From the NCBI GenBank assembly GCA_041879415.1, contig CP090851.1, positions 1,488,001 to 1,552,000 on the forward strand: a stretch of DNA of 64,000 nucleotides. Direction: 5' to 3'. The notes below the pieces were generated by a model. It did not search any database. It was not told the origin of the DNA and saw nothing but the letters and a program-made list of their open reading frames with translations. Position 1 is the stretch's first letter. Each line of letters starts with the position of its first letter. This DNA is from Vibrio chagasii (GTDB taxonomy: Bacteria; Pseudomonadota; Gammaproteobacteria; Enterobacterales; Vibrionaceae). The position numbers and the translations under genes were made by a program. Positions 43,783-52,670 of the stretch are shown here, in pieces.

Positions 43783-43941
43783 ATGACGACTCTTCCAACC
43801 CCTCAAAATCAGAATGTCCTGAAAGACCTTCTACTATTCGTATTTAAAACGCTAAAAATCAACAACTTGTATCAAACGGTCAATTGGTGGTTTTCTAAAC
43901 GATCTTGTTGGTTACTTAACAAAGCCCTACCTAATCACTGA
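43783..43941 (+). CDS. Possible 52-residue small protein
   Basis: The frame runs from ATG 43783 to TGA 43941: MTTLPTPQNQNVLKDLLLFV, then FKTLKINNLYQTVNWWFSKR, then SCWLLNKALPNH. It has an amphipathic, Trp-rich and basic look, like small membrane-associated proteins. No strong Shine-Dalgarno. Family unknown. Confidence 0.35.
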   Translation: MTTLPTPQNQNVLKDLLLFVFKTLKINNLYQTVNWWFSKRSCWLLNKALPNH

Positions 43942-44025
43942 CAATATCGTACTTGGTGTTGATAAGATCGCTCAAGCTAGGTGCCAAAGGTAGACACCAG
44001 CCTTACTCACTAAGGAATCAAGAAT

Positions 44026-44301
44026 ATGAACAAATCTCAATTAGTTGAACACATCGCTACATCTGCAGACATTTCAAAAGAACAAGCGGGTAACGCGCTA
44101 AATGCACTTGTAGGAGGTATTTCAACAACACTTGCTAACGGTGATGAAGTAGCGATCCTTGGATTTGGTAGCTTCAAAGTAAACACTCGCGCAGCTCGTA
44201 CCGGCCGTAACCCACGCACAGGTGAAGAAATTCAAATCGCTGCATCTAAAACACCAGCATTCAAAGCGGGTAAAGCGTTAAAAGAGGCGTGTAACCTTTA
44301 A
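44026..44301 (+). CDS. HU-family DNA-binding protein
   Basis: This 91-residue histone-like protein has the HU fold with [33 protein letters not shown] and the DNA arm [40 protein letters not shown]. It is a divergent paralogue rather than the main HupA or HupB, since the ends differ (KEACNL). AAGGA is 10 bases upstream of the ATG. A 46-residue gene follows after 39 bases and is probably co-transcribed. Confidence 0.92.
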   Translation: MNKSQLVEHIATSADISKEQAGNALNALVGGISTTLANGDEVAILGFGSFKVNTRAARTGRNPRTGEEIQIAASKTPAFKAGKALKEACNL

Positions 44302-44340
44302 ACTAGCGCCTTAAAACGCAGAACGATAAGGAAAATAACG

Positions 44341-44481
44341 ATGACTACGCCACAGGACAAAACCAAAAGCAGTCGCGTTAAAAAAGCAGGTAAATCAACA
44401 GAAAACCAAGCACCTAAAACTCGACAACGTATTGAAGAGCTTCTAGAAGAGCGTGAACTGGCCAAACTGTTAGAGCTTTAA
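44341..44481 (+). CDS. Small basic/coiled 46-residue protein
   Basis: ATG 44341 is preceded by AAGGAAAATAACG (AAGGA at about 10 bases). The protein is 46 residues: a lysine-rich N-terminal half (MTTPQDKTKSSRVKKAGKS) and a charged helix (RQRIEELLEERELAKLLEL). The end resembles the PA3496 family of small proteins of unknown role. A strong terminator follows at once, which supports a real gene in the HU transcription unit. Confidence 0.6.
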   Translation: MTTPQDKTKSSRVKKAGKSTENQAPKTRQRIEELLEERELAKLLEL

Positions 44482-44515
44482 TTTAGCCCTGCGTTGATAA
44501 CAAGCGATAGATAAA

Positions 44516-44548
44516 CAATGCCACTGCATCTTTGCAGTGGCATTTTTG
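44516..44548 (+). terminator. Rho-independent terminator after the HU unit
   Basis: AATGCCACTGCA pairs with TGCAGTGGCATT around a 4-base loop, followed by TTT. Confidence 0.9.
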
Positions 44549-44628
44549 TTTAACCTCAAGTACCAGTGAACTAGCCGTTTCGATCTTCACAAACCCACCC
44601 ACTAAGTAATTGGTCCTATTACATTGTC

Positions 44629-44648
44629 ATACATACCTATACATACCT
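44629..44648. repeat. Tandem duplication of ATACATACCT
   Basis: Two perfect 10-base copies in tandem upstream of the VirK/YbjX gene. Could be a regulator binding site or chance. Confidence 0.7.
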
Positions 44649-44753
44649 AAATTTCACTTTTCATTATCATCGCAGCCTTGATGTTTATGAGTGTATAGAA
44701 TGTAAAACCCAATGCGAATGTGTTCGGGGGATGCTTCTTCTTTTGAGGTGATT

Positions 44754-45668
44754 ATGAATGTAGTTCGTATGGGAATTGACGCTAATGTCCATAAAAGTAA
44801 AGGTAAATATAGAGCGATAGCTAAATTTACAATTAGAGCACTGTTTTACTACTCAGATATGAAAAAAATGAATGAGAACTTCGATTCTGATGAGAGAAAG
44901 CTCTTATTCAAAAAGCATCCGAACTTTCTATCGAAGTTTGTCACCCCTTATCTATGCAATGGCTTTAATAAAAAACAAAAAATCGAGATTTTGTCAAAAC
45001 ATTACGATTGGTTTGAAGATACCTTCAACAAACTAGCTCGAATCAGAATATACAACGATATACTTAATCTCATGGAGTTAGAAATTGATGGGCTGACTTA
45101 CCTCTTAAACCTCAGCTTCGAACGTAATTCAAGGAAAGAAGGTGAACTCACCTTGTCACTGACCGATTCGCAATTGAATAAGATGTACACCCTATCATTC
45201 TCAGTCTTCAACAATGATATCTACATCGGTGGTGTTCAAGGTGGTGCTAATGGTAACGGGTTCAGCCGTACATTTACTAAAGCGATTTACGGTTTGAGAC
45301 CTAAATCATTCATAGTCGAGACACTCCGATTGTTGGCGGTAAGCCTTGGTATTAAAAATATTTATGCAGTTAACGAAGCGAGCCATGCATATAATTTGCT
45401 TAGGTACGGAAAGAAAAGTAAAAACTTCACTCTAAAATACGATGAGCTTTGGGAAGAGCACAACGGAAAGCTGCACAACAAGTACTTTTACGTATTGCCT
45501 TTGCGCGCAATAAGAAAAGATCTTGAGCCGCTTAAACGCCAAAAACGAAAGCTATATCGCCAACGTTACGCTTGGTTAGACCAATATGAAGAAGATCTCA
45601 GAGCCGCTATTAACCCTCACTTACAAGCGCCTATCACCTTAACGGTTGATCTCGCCAAAGCAAGCTAA
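44754..45668 (+). CDS. VirK/YbjX (DUF535) family protein
   Basis: This 304-residue protein matches the VirK/YbjX family (YTLSFSVFNNDIYIGGVQGG, SRTFTKAIYGLRPKSFIVETLRLLAVSLGIKNIYAVNEASHAY, YDELWEEHNG...FYVLPLRAIRKDLEPLKRQKRKLYRQRYAWLDQ). Members have been linked to resistance to antimicrobial peptides and to export of virulence proteins; the biochemistry is unknown. No signal peptide or membrane segment. The ATG at 44754 (MNVVRMG) has GAGGTG three bases upstream; a start at 44712 is possible. Confidence 0.85.
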   Translation: MNVVRMGIDANVHKSKGKYRAIAKFTIRALFYYSDMKKMNENFDSDERKLLFKKHPNFLSKFVTPYLCNGFNKKQKIEILSKHYDWFEDTFNKLARIRIYNDILNLMELEIDGLTYLLNLSFERNSRKEGELTLSLTDSQLNKMYTLSFSVFNNDIYIGGVQGGANGNGFSRTFTKAIYGLRPKSFIVETLRLLAVSLGIKNIYAVNEASHAYNLLRYGKKSKNFTLKYDELWEEHNGKLHNKYFYVLPLRAIRKDLEPLKRQKRKLYRQRYAWLDQYEEDLRAAINPHLQAPITLTVDLAKAS

Positions 45669-45960
45669 TGAGTTGAGGTTAACACCGCCAACCGAAAGGT
45701 TTTCTTACCAATGAAAAGCGTCTATAGGTTCTTATTCGTATGAGTCTATAAACGCTTCGATCAAGCACAGTTCCTACACCTAACTACTCTCACTTCCAAA
45801 AACGAAACTTTAGCTTACTGGCTTTAGACCGATATCGCGTTGACGGTTAGCCTTGAGAAGCGCATGCTTTTATTTCGAGCAGAGTCGTTCCTGGCCGTTT
45901 TGATAAGCGAACCGATAAGAAAGTGCTCTGTGTAACGTATCTAATTGAGTGGCGAGTCAG

Positions 45961-46176
45961 ATGAATAAAGTTGTTATGTTTGTAATGGGGATGCTTTTTA
46001 CCAGCCGTTTGTTTGCCAGTATCGCCCCCCATGTTAAGCAATTAGAGCATGATGCGCCTATCCTACTCCGCTCTGCGTTGATCGTTTTTGTAGCCGCTTA
46101 TGTCGTTTGGACAGGTGTTAAACATTACAAAAAACGCAAAACCTCAGCGCTGGAATCAGAGCAGACTAACAGCTAA
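45961..46176 (+). CDS. Small membrane protein, 71 residues
   Basis: The frame from ATG 45961 reads MNKVVMFVMGMLFTSRLFAS, then a loop, then a second hydrophobic helix LLRSALIVFVAAYVVWTGV followed by basic KHYKKRKT. A signal-like first helix and a tail-anchored second helix are suggested. It has no recognised family. The surrounding 290 bases upstream (45669-45960) hold no other gene. It ends 28 bases from the convergent channel-like gene. Confidence 0.5.
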   Translation: MNKVVMFVMGMLFTSRLFASIAPHVKQLEHDAPILLRSALIVFVAAYVVWTGVKHYKKRKTSALESEQTNS

Positions 46177-46204
46177 TACCTTACGCTATGTATCGCTGTC
46201 TCGG

Positions 46205-47296
46205 TTAGTTGTCTGCAAAATACTCGACTAAGATTTTACGCCACTTACGAGACTCTCGAATTTGCAACAGAGCGCGGTTAATCTCTTCTTCGTAAGGGTT
46301 ATTTTCTGTAATGATAAAACCGTAGTTTTGTTTCTCTAGCTGATACGGTAACACCTCTAAATCTTCAAATTTGCCACTCATTCTGCCATTCCCAATCATG
46401 TATTTAAGCACTACATCATCGGCTACAATGGCGTCGACTTCTCCTTCTTCTAAAGCAGCCAAAAGCCTAGGCATATCAACATAGTTCTCATGTCTGATAC
46501 CAAAGCTGGTCAATAGCAGAGAGGACGTAGTCGCGACCTTGGCGCCTACTTTGACATTCGCTAGATCATTAATACCTTTGATCTGAGAAGATCCTTGACT
46601 GAGTGTAAGTTTACTCGCTAATACAGCAGTAATACTGGCAATGAAAAGCATACTGAATACGCCAATAAACACCGTAGCAATCCGCCCCGTTAAACTCTTA
46701 AATTCAAAGTAATTAAATGGGCCTCGAGTAATGAAAAGTAAACCAAGGATAAAACTCTCTAGCCAGCGTCCAGTTCGGCTTTTCATCGAATAGAGCTTCT
46801 GGTTTTCACCGTGTTCGAGCATATAGAAAAATGCGCCGATGACACCTGCGATAAATACAACCACACCGATGATCAACCACAAAGCTGGGTTGAAGAATAT
46901 CGAGTGTAAAGTTTCAAGATAGCCTTTCTTTTTGACTGCGATAGCAAGGTGCGTTTCGTAAAACGAATGGGAAAAATCAGCAAAAATCTCTCGCTCTGGA
47001 GTGATTGAAATACAAGACACCCCTATGTCTATCTGTTCTGATTCAATGGCGTTGAGCAGCTCGTCGAGTGGATGTTTTTCTATCGTAAACTCAACATCCA
47101 TATCTTTGGCTATCTTTTCCCACAGCTCAATACTGAGGCCATCCCACTCATTATCCATCGAACCAATAACAAAAGGAGGACAAGGATAAACGCCAACTTT
47201 AAGTGGTGCTGATGAAGTCATTGAGCTAAAGAAAGGGAGAATTAAGAGAGAGAAAACGGCACAAAATCTAAGTACCAATTTGAAGAAATTTTGCAT
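46205..47296 (-). CDS. Bacterial ionotropic glutamate receptor-like channel
   Basis: This 363-residue protein has a signal peptide (to about residue 30) and the GluR0-like order of parts: S1 half of a periplasmic-binding-protein domain (about 32-125, with ISITPERE and Arg102 as the likely alpha-carboxylate ligand), a first membrane helix (about 138-160), a pore-loop-like segment (about 178-196), a second membrane helix (204-224), and the S2 half (about 240-360, with EVDAIVADD, Asp288). The pore-loop sequence LFITRGPFNYFEF lacks the TVGYGD potassium filter. Ligand probably an amino acid. GGAGGG lies 6-7 bases before the ATG. Confidence 0.82.
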   Translation of the reverse strand: MQNFFKLVLRFCAVFSLLILPFFSSMTSSAPLKVGVYPCPPFVIGSMDNEWDGLSIELWEKIAKDMDVEFTIEKHPLDELLNAIESEQIDIGVSCISITPEREIFADFSHSFYETHLAIAVKKKGYLETLHSIFFNPALWLIIGVVVFIAGVIGAFFYMLEHGENQKLYSMKSRTGRWLESFILGLLFITRGPFNYFEFKSLTGRIATVFIGVFSMLFIASITAVLASKLTLSQGSSQIKGINDLANVKVGAKVATTSSLLLTSFGIRHENYVDMPRLLAALEEGEVDAIVADDVVLKYMIGNGRMSGKFEDLEVLPYQLEKQNYGFIITENNPYEEEINRALLQIRESRKWRKILVEYFADN

Positions 47297-47538
47297 CAGC
47301 AGCCCTCCAGAATGGGCAGCGATGAATTGAATCGAAGACGAAGGCTCATCAACTGAAAACGCACAGGAGAGATCAGAAGTGAAGGTATTTTATGATGAGT
47401 TCAATACTGCCCTAGCTTTAATAGTTATTACCTTAACTATAGAAAAGCTCCTTTTGATGTGCAAAAGAGCGGGCTAAAGTTCAAAGCTTGAGATGACGGT
47501 ATCAAACGTTAATACAACGCAACCTTAAAGCAAAAGCA

Positions 47539-48942
47539 TCACAGTGTAAGAGTAAAGGTACTTCCTGCTCCTAATTCAGACTCCACCGTTAAGCTTCCTT
47601 CCAAGTTCTCAACCATTGCAAGTGCTAGAGATAACCCGAGACCATACCCTTCAACGTTGCTTCGACTGCTGTCGACTCGGTAAAGGCGTTCAAAAATCAG
47701 GTCCAGATATTTCTGCTCTATGCCTACACCAGTATCTCGAACGCTAATCTCTACCTTATCCAAAGCATTTTTCTCTATATGAACCGTCACTTTCCCCTCT
47801 GGTTCCGTGTACTTAATGGCATTGTCTACAAGGTTAACCAACACTTGAGTTAGCTTGTCTGGGTCGGACTGAACAACAAGGTCACGCTTACCTTCAACCA
47901 CTAGCTCGATTTGTTTATCTTCTGCGACATCTTCATACCAGCTCACCACATTACTAACCACATCCGACACCTGTGTCGACATCTTCTGTGGAGTGCGCTT
48001 GCCAGTTAGTTCGTCGTTAAGCTTCATCAATGCGGTAAGCATATTGCTAGCCTGCATCGCATGCTCAGAACAGTCTGCCAATGCATCTTTCATAGCCTGC
48101 TCATCGACATTATTCAGCAATGCAGTTTGGGACGCCAAGGTAATACGTGACAAAGGAGTTCGAATATCATGGGCAATCGCATCGACAGTGGTATTCAATG
48201 TTGTCGTGACATGCTGGAGCTTGGCAACAGCGGTGTGAACGCTAGAGCTGATAACGTTGAGACCTTGTTGTGTTTCAGGTTCAGCATCTTCCTGAATGCT
48301 ATGGCTTGGAAGCTCTAACTGCCCTTTTTTAAGCTTATCGAGCAGATCACCAAAAGTAATCAATGGGGACATCGCACTGTGAATAATTTTACGAGTAAAC
48401 ACCGCAGTAACCGCAACAAGTGCAAGCAAGGCATACAAGGTCATTAACCATTGATTGTAAGCGATATAATCTCTCGATCGGTTGTCCAAGACCAACCAGA
48501 AATCGTATTGATCTCCTTGAATAGATAAAGACATATAGGGACTAAAGATAAAGCTTTCTAACCACGAACGATTTTCATCAATTTGGAAGTGAGATAAAGG
48601 CTGTGCTGGAGATAGGTTTGATGTTCCCGCGATGAACGTTCTTTCAGATAAAGCACCCTTTTCAACCTTGTAAGCGGCGATGTTGTTCTCACGTAACCGA
48701 TGGGGGTTAGCCTCTAAAACGTGAATCAAACGTTCGCTAGAATCGTAAGTCAGAATACGTTGATACTCCGTCGACATTGACGTAAGGATCTTCTTCTCAG
48801 TTTGGTAAAGGTCGAAAAAGAAAATGGCCCCAACGATCATTTCCACCAGCAACAAGCAAAGTAGTAACGTCGACATAAAACGACATAACAAATGTCTCTG
48901 CGTTTTAGCTAGCGCTTGCTCGATATTACGACTTGAGGACAT
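47539..48942 (-). CDS. Sensor histidine kinase of a two-component system
   Basis: This 467-residue membrane kinase has a first hydrophobic segment near residues 18-42, a periplasmic region (about 43-165), a second segment (LMTLYALLALVAVTAVFT), a HAMP-like linker, a HisKA domain with the phospho-acceptor in AHDIRTPLSRITLASQ, and a HATPase domain (VLVNLVDNAIKYTEPEG, VRDTGVGIEQKYLDLIFERLYRVDSSR, GYGLGLSLALAMVENLEG). It overlaps its response regulator gene by 17 bases. The ATG at 48942 follows GAGGGG. The stimulus is unknown. Confidence 0.92.
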   Translation of the reverse strand: MSSSRNIEQALAKTQRHLLCRFMSTLLLCLLLVEMIVGAIFFFDLYQTEKKILTSMSTEYQRILTYDSSERLIHVLEANPHRLRENNIAAYKVEKGALSERTFIAGTSNLSPAQPLSHFQIDENRSWLESFIFSPYMSLSIQGDQYDFWLVLDNRSRDYIAYNQWLMTLYALLALVAVTAVFTRKIIHSAMSPLITFGDLLDKLKKGQLELPSHSIQEDAEPETQQGLNVISSSVHTAVAKLQHVTTTLNTTVDAIAHDIRTPLSRITLASQTALLNNVDEQAMKDALADCSEHAMQASNMLTALMKLNDELTGKRTPQKMSTQVSDVVSNVVSWYEDVAEDKQIELVVEGKRDLVVQSDPDKLTQVLVNLVDNAIKYTEPEGKVTVHIEKNALDKVEISVRDTGVGIEQKYLDLIFERLYRVDSSRSNVEGYGLGLSLALAMVENLEGSLTVESELGAGSTFTLTL

Positions 48943-49600
48943 AACCAACCCCTCGAAGTGTGTGAATCAACGGTTTAGAAAAGCCCTTGTCGACTTTGCT
49001 GCGCAGTCGACACACCAGCACATCAACCACATTGGTTTGTGGATCAAACTGATGTCCCCAAACATGCTCAAGAATCGCCGTTTTCGACATCACAGATTCT
49101 GGGTTTTCGAGCAGTAACTTCATCAACATGAACTCACGCTGGTTGATAGTGATCGTCTGTTGCTCTCTTTGTAGTGTGTGTTTCAGAAGATCTAAGCTAA
49201 GCGGACCATAATGCAGCTCTAAGGCTTGAGGTGACGGCTGCTTTCCCCTACGAACCAACGTTTGGCAACGTGCGAGCAACTCTGGAAACGCAAAAGGTTT
49301 CACCAAGTAATCGTCCGCACCCGACTGCAACCCTTGCACGCGTTCTTCTACCGAATGCTTAGCACTTAATATGATGACGGGGGTCGAGTAGCCCTGCCCT
49401 CTTAGCTCAGCAAGCACTTCAAATCCATCTTTCTTTGGCAACATGATATCGAGAATGATCACGTCGTACTCTTCAGTAACGGCCTCGTGCACCCCATCAA
49501 TACCATCTATTGCGTGAGTCACCGTTATCCCTTCTTGCTGAAAACCATTCACTAAAAATCGTGCGATATGAATGTCATCTTCGATCAACAGTATTTTCAT
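48926..49600 (-). CDS. OmpR-family response regulator
   Basis: This 224-residue regulator has a receiver domain with phospho-acceptor Asp51 (VIILDIMLPKKDG), switch residue Lys101 (YLVKPF), and a C-terminal winged helix (LELHYGPLSLDLLKHTLQREQQTITINQREFMLMKLLLENPESVMSKTAILEHVWGHQFDPQTNVVDVLVCRLRSKVDK). It is the first gene of a two-gene unit with the kinase. It diverges from the HbpS/GlcG gene; that pairing suggests the small secreted protein may be its target or sensor partner. Confidence 0.94.
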   Translation of the reverse strand: MKILLIEDDIHIARFLVNGFQQEGITVTHAIDGIDGVHEAVTEEYDVIILDIMLPKKDGFEVLAELRGQGYSTPVIILSAKHSVEERVQGLQSGADDYLVKPFAFPELLARCQTLVRRGKQPSPQALELHYGPLSLDLLKHTLQREQQTITINQREFMLMKLLLENPESVMSKTAILEHVWGHQFDPQTNVVDVLVCRLRSKVDKGFSKPLIHTLRGVGYVLKS

Positions 49601-49814
49601 TAACGTCCATTTATCTCCTCGCTGTGCCTTAAATACACTTTATCAACATCCTGTCTCGAATATAACCAACATTGCAACTTTGTAATGTTCTAGAAAGCCA
49701 GTGGTAATCCTGCATTCGTTAGTATGAACCTGTTGATTAAGAGTGACTTGTCAATATCAGACCAGCACTCATCGAAACCCTATATACGAAAAAGAATGTC
49801 TTAATGGAGTAAAC

Positions 49815-50312
49815 ATGAAAATGACAAAACTAACTGTAATAGCAGCAACTCTTGGTTTCCTTAGCCTTTCTCACAACGCAATGGCGGCAGAAACACAAAC
49901 GGTCTCTTTCACTCAAATTTCATCAGAAGCGGCATTCAAGCTTGCTCATGAAGCGGTTAGCCAATGCAAGGCTGATGGTTACAAGGTGTCGGCTACGGTC
50001 GTCGGTTTATCAGGGAATGTGATTGCACAACTTCGCTCAGATGGCGCTGGTATCCACACGCTTGATAGCTCACGCAAGAAAGCTTTTACGGTCGCTAGCA
50101 TGAAGCAGCCATCAGGTAATCTGATGAAGCTCATTGCAGAGAAGCCAATCATGCAACCACTACAAAATATGGATGACAACTTGCTGTTCTTAGCTGGCGG
50201 TGTTCCGGTACAACTGAACAATGCCATGATTGGTGCGATTGGTGTAGGCGGTGCTCCAGGTGGACACTTAGATGTCGCATGTGCCGAAAAAGCGATTAAG
50301 AAATTCTTCTAG
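49815..50312 (+). CDS. HbpS/GlcG-like secreted haem-binding family protein
   Basis: This 165-residue protein has a signal peptide (MKMTKLTVIAATLGFLSLSHNAMA) and a DUF336/GlcG-type domain (FTQISSEAAFKLAHEAVSQCKADGYKVSATVVGLSGNVIAQLRSDGAGIHTLDSSRKKAFTVASMKQ... GGVPVQLNNAMIGAIGVGGAPGGHLDVACAEKAIKKF). In Streptomyces, HbpS works outside the cell with the SenS/SenR two-component system. A divergent two-component pair is next door here, which echoes that link. The ATG at 49815 follows TGGAG. Confidence 0.88.
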   Translation: MKMTKLTVIAATLGFLSLSHNAMAAETQTVSFTQISSEAAFKLAHEAVSQCKADGYKVSATVVGLSGNVIAQLRSDGAGIHTLDSSRKKAFTVASMKQPSGNLMKLIAEKPIMQPLQNMDDNLLFLAGGVPVQLNNAMIGAIGVGGAPGGHLDVACAEKAIKKFF

Positions 50313-50337
50313 AATGTGAACTCCTTGCCCAACGTAG

Positions 50338-50364
50338 AACGCCTCGCACTTGCGAGGCGTTTTC
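50338..50364 (+). terminator. Rho-independent terminator after the HbpS-like gene
   Basis: AACGCCTCGC pairs with GCGAGGCGTT around ACTT, then TT. Confidence 0.85.
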
Positions 50365-50406
50365 TAGCTATGCCCTAAGCATCTCAAGTTAACCTTGACC
50401 TTCTAA

Positions 50407-50516
50407 CAAAGAGCAACCTTACCCTCAGTAAAGAATTACCAACTTATTACTCGTTTATCATTAGGTACTCATTGCCTCAATATGCAACAAAGAACAACCT
50501 TGTTAGTAAGGAATTT
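50407..50516. repeat. Imperfect direct repeat upstream of the secreted protein gene
   Basis: A stretch beginning CAAAGAGCAACCTTACC (50407) recurs as CAAAGAACAACCTTGTT (50488), each followed by a similar AGTAAxGAATT. The copies are 81 bases apart. Possible local duplication. Confidence 0.45.
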
Positions 50517-50551
50517 CAGCGAATACCTTCACAAAACAACAGGGAATCAAT

Positions 50552-51550
50552 ATGAGAAAGTTAATTTCTGTCATAGCTATTTTGGCATCAAGTTCGGTAC
50601 CAGCAGTCGAAGTCATCAAACATCAATACAAGGTCACAGGCTCTGTTACTATCATCAACCAACAGGGCGAAGTGTACACGGTTGGGGCAAAACTCCCTGT
50701 AGACCTAGTCACAGCCGACGCTAATGCTGTGAATGAAGGTACCTTAGGTGCAGTCATAAGAACAAAAGAGTACCTTCCTGAGTTCTATGCTGAAGCGGGT
50801 TACGATATTGGGGGGAAGATGAGGTGTCGCCTGCCTGAAGAAAATACCACTCGATGGAACTTTAACGATTTAGAAAATCAAGGCCCTATCTGCTCTTGGA
50901 GAAAAAACGGCTCTCAATTCTTCTTTTACTTGAACACCATCATTGCTGAAGAGTCAGGTGTTGATACAGATGGTACCGTAACGAAAGAGCATACTCTAAG
51001 AGGCACCATGTACGAAGCATGGCATGGCCAGACAGAAGTTACACTAACTGGCATAGAGCATCGATCTGGCCTCTACTCTTTTTCCAATCCACATATGCTG
51101 ATAATGTCAGAACAAGTAACTGTTGAACGTCCACAAGCGAGGTGTGATTTCGGTAATGGTTTAGAGGTTTTAGGGAATCTAAAGGGCGATACACTATCAG
51201 TTCCCTCAACAATAGAATGTGAATATGGCAGCCCAACCAACTCAAAACGACTAAACCTAAATTATGACGTTGAACAAGATGCCTATCAAACCACTGCCTA
51301 CAATCAATACCACGGAGACACTATATTCCAGCTACGCGGCATCAAACCAAAACGCACAACCTATGCATTTGCTGAAACTAGCCTGTTGATATCTAGCCAA
51401 AGAGGTAACTTCGAGCTACCGAATGCTCAATGTGATTTTGGGGCTGGGTATATCACTCTTAGCGAGCTCAAAGGTGCGGTAGTCAGAGCAAACCAAGCGG
51501 TGCCATGTAAATTTGGAGCTAACCACAAGCAATTTGTGGTACTTAAGTAA
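50552..51550 (+). CDS. Secreted protein of unknown family with an internal duplication
   Basis: This 332-residue protein starts with a signal peptide (MRKLISVIAILASSSVPAV). The part from about residue 150 contains two similar units: WHGQTEVTLTGIEHRSGLYSFSNPHMLI...PQARCDFGNGLEVLGNLKG...IECEYGS and YHGDTIFQLRGIKPKRTTYAFAETSLLI...PNAQCDFGAGYITLSELKG...VPCKFGA. Each has the same CDFG...C pair of cysteines, which probably form a disulfide. I recognise no family. AGGGA lies upstream of the ATG. It is a single gene between two terminated units. Confidence 0.75.
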   Translation: MRKLISVIAILASSSVPAVEVIKHQYKVTGSVTIINQQGEVYTVGAKLPVDLVTADANAVNEGTLGAVIRTKEYLPEFYAEAGYDIGGKMRCRLPEENTTRWNFNDLENQGPICSWRKNGSQFFFYLNTIIAEESGVDTDGTVTKEHTLRGTMYEAWHGQTEVTLTGIEHRSGLYSFSNPHMLIMSEQVTVERPQARCDFGNGLEVLGNLKGDTLSVPSTIECEYGSPTNSKRLNLNYDVEQDAYQTTAYNQYHGDTIFQLRGIKPKRTTYAFAETSLLISSQRGNFELPNAQCDFGAGYITLSELKGAVVRANQAVPCKFGANHKQFVVLK

Positions 51551-51805
51551 CGATTGCTGTTGAGTATCTAGATTCAGCGTCTCTCACCAAATGAAGGCCT
51601 CGCGAGCTTGAGGCCCTCATTTCGTTGATCACTACAAACATGACTTGTCCAAAGTGCTAACTTTGCTCATTTGCTATATCGATGATCCGTGTTCACGCCG
51701 CAAGACAAAATCTAAGCAAAGCTATAATCTTCGAACTCTGGATACGGAGACTAAAGGAAGAAAGCTAAAACATGACACAAATTTGATGTGAACAGCACCA
51801 CCAGT

Positions 51806-51820
51806 TGTTATAATATAACA
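51806..51820. promoter_or_regulatory. Zur-type operator 3, before the DUF1007/NicO unit
   Basis: TGTTATAATATAACA is a perfect palindrome around one central base and the closest of the three to the Zur consensus. It ends 25 bases before the DUF1007 start. Confidence 0.82.
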
Positions 51821-51845
51821 TTACATCAATTAACTATTATGTCTC

Positions 51846-52568
51846 ATGAAACAGCTATTTAATCTAACCAAGGTGCTCAGCTGCCTCTCCTCACGATATC
51901 TATGTCGTTTCTCAACGCAATTACGCTCTGTTAAGCATTTAACACTTTGGTTAGCAATACTGACTTTTGCTCCGAACCTACAAGCACACCCCCACTCTTG
52001 GATCGAAATGAAAACTCATATTGAGGGTGAGAATGGCATGATTACCGGCCTCTCTATGGAGTGGTCTTTTGACGCCATGACCTCTATGTATATGCTGGAT
52101 GGTGAAGACGTTTCTCCAGATAAAGAGGAAGAGACGTTCAAGAACCTTGCGGCCTCAGTGATCGAAAACATGATGTACGAACACTACTTCACCTATTTCT
52201 ACGATGGCGAGGAGCCAATTAAATATCAGGTTGCTGAACATGCGAAGTTCAAGCGTGACAAAGCCAAAATGGTACTCACATTCGATCTACCTCTTTCAAA
52301 ACCTAAGCCTGTAACACGTGACTCCTTACGTATGCTGATTTTTGACCCGAGCTACTTTGTCGATATGTCGTGGATCGCTAATGAAGACGTGACGTTGTCT
52401 CCAGAACTCGCAAGGCAATGTAAGTTAGAAATTATCGAGCCGAACCCAACGCCTGAGCAAATGAGTTATGCGATGTCGTTACCAGCCGATGCCGATCCAG
52501 ACAACACGTTAGGCCAGCTATTCACTCAGTCGGTCGAGCTTCATTGTGCAGCGGTTCCTGGTGCTTAA
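51846..52568 (+). CDS. DUF1007 family periplasmic protein
   Basis: This 240-residue protein has a long signal segment (LWLAILTFAPNLQA) and the mature N-terminus HPHSWIEMKTH that marks DUF1007; the His-Pro-His is a likely metal site. Further conserved blocks are EWSFDAMTSMYMLDGED, MMYEHYFTYFYDGEEP and RMLIFDPSYFVDMSWI. In several bacteria the gene stands before a NicO-type transporter, as here. I infer a metal-binding partner for that transporter. The Zur-type dyad just upstream suggests zinc control. No good Shine-Dalgarno precedes the ATG. Confidence 0.85.
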   Translation: MKQLFNLTKVLSCLSSRYLCRFSTQLRSVKHLTLWLAILTFAPNLQAHPHSWIEMKTHIEGENGMITGLSMEWSFDAMTSMYMLDGEDVSPDKEEETFKNLAASVIENMMYEHYFTYFYDGEEPIKYQVAEHAKFKRDKAKMVLTFDLPLSKPKPVTRDSLRMLIFDPSYFVDMSWIANEDVTLSPELARQCKLEIIEPNPTPEQMSYAMSLPADADPDNTLGQLFTQSVELHCAAVPGA

Positions 52569-52670
52569 CCAAGGCGTTTTTTTACGATTAGGCGTTTCGA
52601 CCATTAAGCGTCTGCGCTCGTTAAATCAATCTAATCATCGAGAAAAAGATTTCTGATAAAGGTGCTTTTA

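Larger units (their letters stand above)
43681..44025. other. Intergenic region before the HU paralogue
   Basis: Contains the terminator of the preceding gene, a possible 52-codon ORF (43783) and the promoter region of the HU gene. Nothing else is recognised. Confidence 0.45.

Noticed and set aside
45847..46041. 64-codon minus-strand frame opposite the small membrane protein
   Set aside because: Composition is poor and the plus-strand frame there has clearer hydrophobic helices.
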